NCBI GenBank assembly: GCA_004794785.1 | Contig: SJOL01000802.1 | Coordinates: 2,251,028-2,315,027, forward strand | Length of the DNA: 64,000 bases | Origin: Opisthorchis felineus | Lineage: Eukaryota > Platyhelminthes > Trematoda > Opisthorchiida > Opisthorchiidae | Direction: 5' to 3' | Part shown: one piece after another, positions 38,501-50,500 of the stretch | Layout of the letters: each line of letters opens with the position of its first letter | Position numbering within the stretch: position 1 is the stretch's first letter | Made by a program: the position numbers and the translations under genes | Notes under the pieces: model-generated | The model's input: the letters and a program-made list of their open reading frames with translations, nothing else | What the model was told of the DNA's origin: nothing | Databases searched by the model: none

Positions 38501-41500
38501 TGAACAAGAATGATTTCTTCTGTATTTCCCTGTTGTTTGTTACGACCCAGAACATAAAAGGATAGACCGCGCATGTGACAACGGTGAAAAGTATACGTGT
38601 CAGACGCGAATACACTAACCGGGGCAGTGATGCCCGACGTCCAACCGACTTCATAGTTGGACGATTAGTCTACAAGATGGTGTCATGAGGCTATGTATGC
38701 AAGAGATCGTCCACGGTCTGCGTCCGCCGAATGTTATTCAAACTTACCAGCCTGGCAAAGCTCTCTTTTTGTGTGTAGCTGTACCAGAACCTTAGGAACT
38801 AGAGTGGGTATTCCTAAGTTTCCTTGCTATCGTCAAATCATTACCAAACTGTTAGTTCCTGTATTCGTGGCTTCGTTGAAATTCGTCCTTCCGTATGAAT
38901 TCGCGAACACAGGTTCCTTAACCTGGAAGCAACTGATAAGCGCTTTTCTACTGGAAGGTTCCTGTAACAAACGGGTATTTCTTTAATGACCTTGGTGTTT
39001 TTTAATAAAGTCAATCAGACACACTAGAAGATATTACAGTTTCCGTGATAGAGAAGTGGACCAAGAAACACCACTTTCCCCCAGAAATGTCGGCTACAAT
39101 GTCACTTGAAGCCCAAAGAACAAGAACAGAACTCACTGGACCACCGACCGATAGACGAACGCAGAGGAGATCGAGCTCGAAGGTCACGTAGTGACTGCCC
39201 AATAAGGACACCTGATAGCAGACTAGCCAATAGAACAACCTATCATAATGAAAGTTCGGCCGCAACACGTGTTTACCACACTCCCTATTACTCAACTCAC
39301 AATCACTGAAGCACTGCTATGCACCACTTTTGAACAACGTATTGAAGTTACCTTGATTGGTGACGGAATTTTCGCACTTAATTTGCCTAGCTCAGCGAAT
39401 AAACCGGGTCAAATGATATCGAACTTGAACTGAGTGGAGAAGTGAAGACACTTGATGATTTCATATTCAAACGTCACCTTCAAGTAGTATCGTCACAAAA
39501 CTTGGAAACTTTGGTTAGGAAGTGAAGGCGTTACACGTTTTGCCTTTAAGCATGCTGACGTGCTGCCGTCGCGTAATTCCTGTTCTAATACTTGGCTTTC
39601 TGGACTAAGATAGATTGGGAGCCACGGTATCTTCGGGAAGCCTGAAATGCGGAGGTTGTCAGTACACAACAAAGCAGGAACTAGCTAATAGGACTTATCG
39701 AAGTCGTCTAACCGGACTAGCTCACAACCGAAGGAGTCCAATCATGATTGGTCCATATTCTAGCCAATCATGCATGCCCTCCGCTAGTCCGCAACCGATT
39801 TGACGAGCAGTCGTGATGTTCCGAGCGGCCTGCCTGTGACATTGGTAATTTATCGGCGTCATAATATCCACGGATCCTAATATGGTCACTGAAATCATGC
39901 GTAATCACTTCTGTTGGCGAATTTCTATTCTGTATCTCACTAGCTTATCCCTTAGAGTAAAGTAAGTACAAATGGCAACGGTGATACAGCAGTTTTTTAT
40001 CAACTGGTCATGACTAAACGTAAATCATAATACTGTTGTATCAATCGAGTTCTAATATTCACAATGGTACAGTCAGAATAAAGGCACAACTGATGTCAGG
40101 GGCAGTCACACAATTAATGGGCTTCATCCGACGCAGATGCATGATCTAATTCTGTTGGGCATCGAAGGGCAGAGAAACACAATTATTAGGTTTTTTTCGT
40201 CCCTTAGCGAACATATCAAGTTGAAGCAACTCAGGCCGTTACTGTCCGAAGGTGCCGGGCAACAGCATTAACGGGGGGAAGGCAAAACAAAGGATCCTGC
40301 CTGTAGATCCTGGAGGCTAATGAACCAGAACAACAAATCTATAGAAACAACAGTATTTCAGCGATCCGGTCGACCAATTTGAACGAACACTGAAAACCCT
40401 TTCTGGAAATGAGTGACCTTGTACGGTTAAGTTTAGGGCCAGGGTCACAAAAAGCGTAAGTGGGAATGATGAAGTGGAGAAATTCGCAATAGGGATACAC
40501 GACAGATTAAATCTCAGAGAAACTGTATAGACTGTTTTAACGAAATGCCTTGCTTCCGTTTGGTAAAAATTCGAACGCTGTTGGCTGTCTGTTCCCCTTG
40601 TTCTTTGCGAAATGTGAAGGTTCTGCTAGGGATCGGCCAGTTAAAACTAATCCCGCCGTTATTCTCCCCGTATTCTATTTGTCACACAGTGTGTTTACAA
40701 GCGGTATGCACCTTACGCATTCGCAATGGACAATTACGTGTGTCAATGTACCGAAGGGTTCTTTTGGAATAACGCGGAAAACGTAAGTTATGTCACCTAC
40801 TTTGAAAAGCCGGTTTGCCTTATTGCAGTTCATCAAAAACGCTAGGAAATGTGAGTTGTTTAATCTCAATGAGAGTGCCTTCTCAGAGGTATTGTTTCCT
40901 TGGATTCGACTGTGGCCCATTGTAAAGGTGTCCGCTCTTCGGAGGGTGAGTGGCAAACGCAGAACGTATGGGGATCGGTATTTACACCTGACTTCATACG
41001 CGATGTCAGGGGTGAATATCTTGGATATCTTGAGTTACTCTATATCACCTAAGATACACCGTCTTACAGAGCAAGAACCGTGTCACCTTCAGGTCCAGCA
41101 AGTGAGCGAACACTGTCGAACAACTGTCGACCTGGGAGGTTTCTCACCGAAGAAGAGCACACAAAACATCCCATCTGATGTAAACAGCGCCTTAAAACCA
41201 CTTTAATTCTTCCTTTCCCATTACAAAAAAATTAAGGCACAAACACAGACTACTACAAATGACATTCTTTTTTGTTTTCCAGTCAGGCTTGTTCTCCAGG
41301 ACTTAATAGCTGTGTTTCAGACCGAATTCAACATCATGCTTGATCGGTTTGCAGAAAAGGACATCTACAATTTTTCTTACAGTTTCTGGAAACTGATCGG
41401 TTACCTACTCAACGGATTTCTGTTCACTTTTGATAAAATTTGCTGGAACCCACTGAGCTGGCCGAGGACCGTTCACTTCCAAGCATTTGACAGACTGGAC

Positions 41501-44500
41501 CCTTCATATTGTCTTCCACATCAGGCCTGAACACCGGTGTTAAAATGGGAGCTGATATACTGTTGTGGCTCTCGACCTTAGGCAGGAGGACGACAAAAAA
41601 TATTCACCCAAAGTCTGTGGCTGAATGGTTGGACCAAAAGACGGCGGTACTGGGCGTAGGTGCCAGGAAGATTGAAACCTTTCAGGATATGTTACCACAC
41701 ACCTTCCAATTCCCAATCTGGCGGGTTAGGAGTGTGTCCTCCAGATCTCCAGGATTATAAACCATCGCTAAGATGCTGTCACTCTAGCTCAGTGGGTTGC
41801 GCAGTCGTGTCAGCCATCGCAATTGAAGGTATAGTGGGAGAAACACACCCACTTGCAAGCCAATTTGGTTTTTCGGGAGACTCACTTGGAACCCAGAAAC
41901 CTTATGAGTAGTGTGTTACGTCTATGAAGGTATAGTCCTTTATTTAAGAGATAGTTAGTCCTCAATCATTCATCGTCCCGCTAAGCAACCAATCGTGGAC
42001 TTTCTGTAAGCGCTGTTAATCCGGGCACAGTAATTCAGCATGTGCCATTTTTAATGTGGAAGAAACGTGTGTATTTGAATAGGAACTTAAGTAAACATTG
42101 TGAACACGAAAAGCCGAAACCCCTTGGACGGGACTCGAGCCCGCCTCGTGATGTTAATCATACAGGTGGAACATCACGCGTACCTGATGTTCACAGTGAT
42201 TCGCCGCACTCCATGCCTAATGAAGTTGTCACTTGATGTCCGTGAGCGTTTCTAGTTTAAAGACCATCCTTTAGACGAGAGGACGCGTATTCCATTCCCG
42301 TCCCAAAGCCTCATATATACTTGTGTTTCTATTCCACATGTTACTTTGTGGATGTTCACTTGGTACAATTTGTGAGTTTCGTAAAGGGGTGTTGAAATTA
42401 TGACTTGCCCTAATGGCAAGAGAAAAGTGGTGCCAACATGTAGGTTCACTAAAGATGAATCATCAGGGGTAGAATTTGCAAACAAGACATTTGGGCAGGT
42501 CGTGATGTCTTTTCTATAAAACCAGATGTATGGTGATGTGATTAGGTAAGTACCGGATGTCGGACTTGCCTGTCCAGTGTGGTGAACTCTCTCCATGTTG
42601 AGAAAAACATGCAAGTGTTTTTTAACAGAACAGTGAATGCTATACAAGTGAGATATTTTCTTTTGACTTGAGTGAAATTTTAGATTCCAGTGTTGACTTT
42701 TTAGATCATGTTTGCTGAGAGGTGGCTCTTTCAACGCGGGAATTCTCTTGCTAATAGTTGTGGTGATTGTACGTATGATTGATGCAGTCGAGATGTTCTT
42801 GACTTGATGTTCCGAGCACCATAGTGTGTTGGAAATGACGACACCCTGATGTCTTCGTCATGGGGGTTGAAGCGCCAAACCAAAAGCGAACCATATGATT
42901 GGCCGATATTCATCCAATTAGAGCACAGCTGCGCGGGTTCCCAGCCTGCCTTCAGATCACAGTAAGACTAGCTGCTGTTTCCTTATGGAGCGAGCAAAGG
43001 CTTCCCTTTGACTATTGGTCCCCGCAGTACCTGTCTCCTGGCCTTAAATAATGACAGGTAGCAGGGAAACCAGGCTAGCTTTAGTGAGAACTTCAACCGG
43101 ACTCATCCGGTTATCAGATCACGTGAATTCAGTTCGCTTAGGACATCCACACTGAATGTTTGAGAACTGTGTTCGTAGTATTCGAACTTATTGTGAGGTT
43201 TCCCTCAAGAGTTTTGCTGTGCATACCACTATTAGCTTATGTGAGCAGCCAAAGTGAGCCTCTCCAGAACTACTTCAGTTAATGAGTACTCTTATCATCT
43301 GGTGACCCCCCATCTACCATAACCAGTGTACGTAACGGTATGCAATCTCGAAAACTGTGAATGTGTAGCTTGAAAATAGGTCTCCTCTTTTTTTCAACCA
43401 CATTGGTGGAAAGTACGCATCCGCCTTTCCGAACAAGTAGGAATCGCTTTCAGCACATCGATCCTTACATGGGATCTGGTTCACGCCTGTTAATGTCAAG
43501 AGTGGGAAATTGAAGTTGTCTGTCTACACCGAATACAACAGCTGGACGGGATGAAAACATGCGAACAATCCTGTCAATCAAATCACTGACTTCAGAACTG
43601 GCACTGTTTCGGTCGTTGTATCTGGAAAAACAACAACAACAACCGAGAATCGATATTGTTTTTTTGTTCGCCTCGAACATGATTCACCATTACATTGACT
43701 ACATTCATTTGTTTCTCAGCCAAGTCGACAACTCTTTACCTTTGAATGATTTGTAAACAACGCCCAATGTCAAATGCCCAAAGATTTAAACCAAGTTATT
43801 CAGGATGATGACAAACAAAACGCACGCTGTTCAAACGACCTCCATTTCTAGGGGTTGTTTTGTTGGGATTAGCTCCAAACCTGTTCACAGAAAATGCAAA
43901 TCATTAGGCGCACATGTTCATTTCACCTTTCTGCTCGGTTTATATTTGTTTTCGTTCACGTCGCCAGTATGTGGTCGCGCTTAGGCGTCTCAGTTTTTCA
44001 CCTTTTGGATATCGATTTTATTGCCACTACATCTCATTGGTCTGTTGCTGAAGGAAAGAAAGCCCGATTCACTCGTTCTGTGAATTCTTGTTTCAATTTT
44101 TTCCGCTATGGTTAGCATCATTCTAATCGATATCTGAAGGTCATTTTGGGAAAATCCGTGACTAAAGTTTTTTTTCCACTGTTCTTTGAATCTCCAATAC
44201 TGTCATTTCCGGTCGTGCCTTCAATTTTACCCTTTCAAATGACTTCATCCTTCACGAACAGGGTTTTCCAGCGCCATTCATTCATCATCAACTTCAGATG
44301 GTCTCAGGTGAGACGATCCCTTCTTTCCAATGTCGTGCGTGTCCTTCCGGCTGCAGTCGATGTGGTGGTAGCGAAGGTCGCACATGCGAAGCCACGCTGG
44401 ATTTCAATGTACTGCGTGCCATCCCTTTGGCTGTGCAAAGCTTCTGCATCACGGTTTGCCTATTGCTTGGTCTTACTTTGCTCCGCCTCCGAAGGACACG

Positions 44501-47500
44501 AGTAAGTACCGCCTAACCATCAGTCGGTTTTTGGAGACCCCGGTGACAGAAACTAGGGGCATGGCACAGACCAGAGCCATACAATCTAGGAGATTGGAAA
44601 AGCTGTGCCCAAAAGGCTTAACTAAATAACAAGCGTGTTTTTTCAAGCGTCCTTCAAAAGGACCAGTTTGCAGTCCGTAGGTTTTTGACGGACTTATATG
44701 GCCAGTATAAATTGTGAGGAACCAGTCACATGATTCGACTTGTAGCTACGTGCCCGTGAAGGTTTTCTGCCCCATCGTATTTTGTAATCCAGCCAGTTGG
44801 TAGTTTGAATTGGTAGCTCGATTGCTCGGAGGTTCGCTCTGGTTAACGACACCTCAACTTGTAATGTCTGAGTTGTCCTGTGTGTAATTAGGAATGGAAT
44901 GACCTTGGAATAAATCGATTTATCCACAGACCGTATTAGCTCAATGTAAACTTCAAGTCCAACTGGAACATCACCGACGGAGGCCAAGCTTAGGTCATCA
45001 GAATGTGTACTTCCGAGTCGAAATATTTCGCTCAATCAGCTGGCCCTTGGATCCAACTTACGTTGGTTGAATTTTTAGGATATGATTTGTACACTGCTAT
45101 GTGGTCTTCACCTCCGAATTTTATCTTCTCGGAAATGTAGAAATTAAGCAAGACCACGGAAGATGCAGGTTAGCAGTTTTGTAATTGGTGCGTTTAACAC
45201 GTGAGCATGTGGAATGCTCAAAAAAGGGCCTTTTTGGTCTCTTCTGTGAGTCCGTCTGTTCACAGCTGTATCATATTCCTTCCTGTTCACAACTTGTAAA
45301 CGGCGTTTAGTAAGTTGTCACCATGACTCAAGGTATAGTGCATGTAGATTACATATCCTGTGCAACGGGGCTGCTTGATATGACGGGGAAATCCATAAGC
45401 AGGTACCTACTCAGGATGGATTTCCCACTCTAAATAACGCATGTGCGAACATGTTCCGCTTGACAGGTAATCTTTGTGCAGTTGACGAACCACACCCGAT
45501 GCGTTTGACAGTGGTTCTCAACCTTATGCGCACTATCCATCTGTTTTAATCTACCTTGCAACTGTTGACAATCAGAAACAAAATATTTTGGGCGCAATAT
45601 TACTAGTTTCTGGATTTAAGTAGCATGAAAAGACAGCCTGCCACCGGTTTTCTCCCTTTTTGTACTTATCAGGTGTATGTAGACTCCTAGAGCTATAATA
45701 CGCAGCCGTTCTATCGTCAATGCACTGCTTGGCGCGTGTGCATTTAGGATCGCTAATGGGGGGAGGGTCCTCGTATTCGATAGAGTATTGATATTCTTCA
45801 GCATTGGGTATAGCATAAGCACGCATTACTTCAAGAATGGATTACAAAGACTGCCCGATTGCTTCTCCTCAGTCTATCGATACGCCAAGGTTGTACAAAT
45901 CTGTTCAATACCGGTCTCATTATTTCAGAAGGCTCCCCTCAAAGAAACTGCAACTGATGTTGTTATTAAGGTTAGTAGTGCTATAATAATTTTATTCATT
46001 TAAACGCAGATTAAGATCCCTTTTAGAAACTTTCGCTGAGTTTCCTCGCGGCTATTTCCAAAAGCTAAGGTTGAGAGTAAGCACCTACGATAACAGGGGT
46101 GGTAGCACACCCATCCAACAGGTCGCGGGTTGTGGCTTTCTGATTCGCCCCCTAGGTGTCTTTTCATCCAGTAAGGAAAGCCAACCTATGCTGGAAATCC
46201 AAGAAGCATTGTACATCTTTTTCCCCCTTACTGCGAACCATTAGCAGTGAGCATTTCACTGGAATCCAGGGAGCCTCGAACCCGCGAGCTCTCGGCCAGT
46301 AGTTTGAACACCCAGCCCTTGGGTCGTTAGTGGCTGAGCGGCAGTGTGATTAAATCACACTTAGCGCGACTTATCATTCAGTCACGGGATCCTCCTCAAG
46401 TGGTCACACGTGTTGACTGGCTCCCCGAGTGACGATCCTTAGGTGGAACTTTCACCCATCGGGGGAATTTTATTCTCCCTCTAAGCTACTCATAGATTTC
46501 TAATAGTGTGAGGAGGTCGAAATCCCCATTAAAGGTTTTCAAATACTCTCACACTACCAACACGTTTCGGTCATGCCTTATGCATTTTAAGGTCTGTCAT
46601 GTGAAGACTTTCGCAACCGAGTTGTGATGGACCGGTTCAAGTGTCTGGAACTCATACGGTGATAGCGTGTGCAACCCTGTTGTAATGGATGCAACCAAAC
46701 AGATGTGAACGCACGCAAAATGCAACCGTTTATTCTCTTATCAAATCAACCTTTGACTGACATAAAATTTCACTGGGGCGGAATACCACCTTCGATACCG
46801 ACACACCGGTCCTAACCATCTAGCCTCCGTCACTAAGAGCCAATGAATGACAAATTTTAATCTGGGTTTCATCCTTTCAGTAAGGCCACAAGGAGCACTG
46901 TACAGCTGTTTCATCCTTATTGGGAATCATCAGCATTGCGCATCTCACGAAACTCGGGGAGTTTCCAACACACGATCGTCCTGTCAGTGGTTGAACACTT
47001 AACCGTTTGGCCACGAGTGGCTAGTCAGCAATGTGAGACAGCATTACTCACGAGAACCAGCATGTCACGAGAACCACACGGCAAGCTCACGTGTTGACTG
47101 GCTCCTCGAGTGACGACTTCTCACATGAAGTCTCGATTATTCTTTGAAAGTATTCTCCCCCTAAGCTACTTATTGATTGGTGGCAAATGAGAAATTACTA
47201 GTGAGCAGTGATAAACGACTGGTTGGGTTGGACCAGAATTGATTATTCGAGTAGGTGGCGATTTCAAATTCATATTCTCTGTAAACCCTCAAGATTCTTC
47301 ACCGTGGAAATAAAATTCCCGCGGTTGAGATCCGTTGTCATACGTATAAACTGCCATAGGTACTGCATGTCTCCACCTTTCCAAGATTTCCTATCTCACC
47401 CGTCTAATCCTTCTGCCTCTGTTTATTTCAGGTCATCAAGGCTGCCAACTGGATACTGATGGAGATTTTGCTTCTTGGTGCCATCCTACTTTATCTGATT

Positions 47501-50500
47501 GTAAGTAGTATAGTAACACGTGACTGTCGATTGCTCTGGGAATTGCCATGCGTGTCTGCGAAACGTATTAGTTTAGGTAACGGTGCCTTGTTGGTTTATA
47601 GCTTTAATTGATAAAACTGTACGACAAACACGAGAACATCTGAAAGGATGATCGCCAATGGGAGACTAGAGATTGTGTTCAGAGCACACTGCAGGAATCA
47701 CTGGGTGTGACTAGAACATAGGTACCGGTCGAATTATCAGTGCTTTGAAATCTTGTAGGCGGTTGTGAGATTTGCGGAAGTCACGTTAACATCACTCTCT
47801 TTCGAGCAGTCCTCATGTAGTCCTGGCGAAATAATTCTGGTGAATCCACACCAAAGGGGTGGGGGGGGGTGCATATCCATGGCCCTGCCGGGGTTTGAAC
47901 TCCAAAAGTCTGACATGAGAGGCGAGCGTCTTGTCACTACTCTACTAGCGTATGCTGGAGGCATCTGAATTTTCACGTCTGAACAGGTGAAAGTGTTCAC
48001 ACCTTGGCAAGTGTACGTTTGCTTTGTGCTCAAGAAAACAGCTAATTGTCTGGCATCTGGACAATTGGTTTTTGATGAGCTGGGGCTCGGAAATTGCCGC
48101 ATAACTTGCCTCACAAGTTTGTTGTTACTTGAAATTGTTATATCTAACTGATGTCCTCGCTCCAGTGCTTAGTGCCGAAAAAAAGACTCGCCTACAAGGA
48201 ACACAACAGCCTTATTGCAAGAAGCGAGTGCGTGCGAGTGCAAAAGTTACAACGGCCCCGCTCTATTTAAAGGGCAGTTTTTGACATTGATCCAAGCTGT
48301 CTGATAGGCGTTTGGTGAACACCCATCAACATCGATCGTTCTTCTATTAAATGCCTGAACGCTGATCACATTCGGTGGTGCTTCTGTGGCGTGCCTGAAC
48401 ACTCATCGGCTTTTGCCGAATTGATCGAATGATTGACTGGCCTGGATGCATGCGGGCTTCCCTACTGAGATTTTGGTGGAGTTTTAGGGTCTCAGTAGGT
48501 TCCGGGCATTCTGGGCTTATGTTCAGAAATCTGACCTTCGTGATAGAAACGTTTTCTTCCGTGGGACATTCTAATCCCTGTGCAGACTGGTCGTCCATCG
48601 TGTTTTCTTGAAAGAATCCACCGGTGTTAGGACATACTGAGGGGTGGGGCATATAAAGTGCGATGTTTCCTAACCAGTTCGTAATCATTACCTCGAAATG
48701 TTGTTTCTTAGCTGAAGAACAGTTGAAAATTTTTTATCCTTAGGCATTCATCTACAAGACTTGAATTTTACCTTTTCTCCATTTTTTCCTCACTCCCCTT
48801 GACTGGGTCTGCTTTTCACAGGTGATCGTGATGTATTTTCCTGCCAGTGATATCACCTGCATCCTTGTTCCCTGGCTTCGTGAACTGGGGTTCTCCATCA
48901 TGTATGGTGTCCTGATTGTGAAAATTTATCGGTAAGCTATTGATTATCGTGGCGCATGATTTAGAAAAATTGGTGTACCTCAATTAACGCGTTTAACACG
49001 TGGAAGCGTTTGCAGCCTGTTGAACGAGAGATCAAAATCCAACGGAGTTTACTGACAATTATTTCTTTCTAGCAACATCTTACTTCGTGGCTTTTATGTG
49101 AAACATCTCAAGGCTTGTTGGATTATCTCTGAAAGATTGCTGCGGAAGACTGACTACATCACTGGCGGGAAAAATCAATTGAAACTGGATTCATTCAAGA
49201 ATTCCACTTTTTTCTTGTACGACCTATTAGTGTTCGATAGGGTGAACGTCGATGTTTCAGCCTCTCTGCTAGTTTATGCACTGAGAAGTTGTGTTTGGTG
49301 TCCTTATCGGTGGTTCGATTTGTCAAGGCAGTGTGGACACTACTGAAAATATGCAAAGTTGGCCGTGCAGACTGACTATCAGATAGCCCGTCGCCAGATA
49401 AATTTGTGTGAGGCCTTAACATTCATCCATGTCCTCTGATTTAAATAGATTGAGTGGCGGGTTCTCAAAACCAAATGCATTATTGAATATAAGGTATAGC
49501 TTACTGTCGCTTTCAGCATATCGTGTATTCGAAACCCGGTGAGACCACTAAACCAGAAGCCCTTGTCTTCGAATCAACTGGCTTTCGAGTAGCAAGCGTT
49601 AGAGTATGTATCCAGATTTGACTACCCTGGAGGATCAATAAGTCAGTGACTGCAAAGCCTGGCTGGCAAAACCGGGACAAACAACAGCCTGGCCAGTCTC
49701 ATTACTAAAAAATTTGATCAGGGGAGCGGAACGTTTCCATAGCATTTACGACTTTCTACCGCAGTAATCCTGAGGACTGAGGTTTCTCACAGCTAAACTA
49801 TTCCAGTTCGGATGCATATCATAGACTGGCATTGAAATTACCCTTGACCATTCATCTGCACGCAAAAAAGTGAGTCTTCGAAATCCATATGCTACTAAAA
49901 ACTCAAAGAAATGTAAACTTGAAGAAAGTCAGGAGGCTTGTTTGTGGTTTACAATAGGAAATATCAGACGAAACTTCTACCAACTATGAGCAAAGACGAG
50001 GTCCGAAAGTTCGAACTCAAACAGAAATTGTTCACAGTCTTTAAAGAACCACTGCTGAGGAGAACTTTCTCTCCCTTAAGGTGTTGTCAGGAGTCAGCTT
50101 ACTGAAAATAGTACCTACACCATTTGGCATATCGGCAATAAGAGAAAATGAAGGACACTTAGAGTTAACTCACTCTTTTTAAGTTCTCTGGTGCAACCGC
50201 TCCTAAGCGAAAATATTTCCTACAAAACCTAATGTCAAATTCTTGAATCAGACTGGGGGCCGGGTTCGTCCCTGAATACAAGCCATAGTGGCTGATAGAG
50301 CTGGGTAACTATCAACACCCACTGGCTGCGGAAGTGTGAATCCAATGCGTTCTTCCTTATAAGTTGCCTAGATTTCGAACATGTTTCAGGTGCGACGAAA
50401 CTCGTGTTTAATACCAAAAAATGAAACTAGTGCAATCCACGTTTGCGCTCGTCAGCAGGATGGAGCATGATCCGAATTCCGTCCGTTCGAATTGCTTATC

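Larger units (their letters stand above)
27059..40689 (+). other. Intron 3 (13.6 kb)
   Basis: Donor GTGAGT, acceptor TCTATTTGTCACACAG. It holds family A copies, one family S SINE, family C and B fragments, two LINE pieces, a Tc1/mariner remnant and the one canonical hammerhead, all between about 30,365 and 37,010. The flanks 27,059-30,364 and 37,011-40,689 hold nothing I recognise. Confidence 0.75.
44502..47431 (+). other. Intron 5 (2.9 kb)
   Basis: Donor GTAAGT, acceptor CTGTTTATTTCAG. Contains a decayed family A piece (45585-45690), a tRNA-like head with family D (46270-46555), and the reversed family B plus family D composite (46888-47195). Confidence 0.75.
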
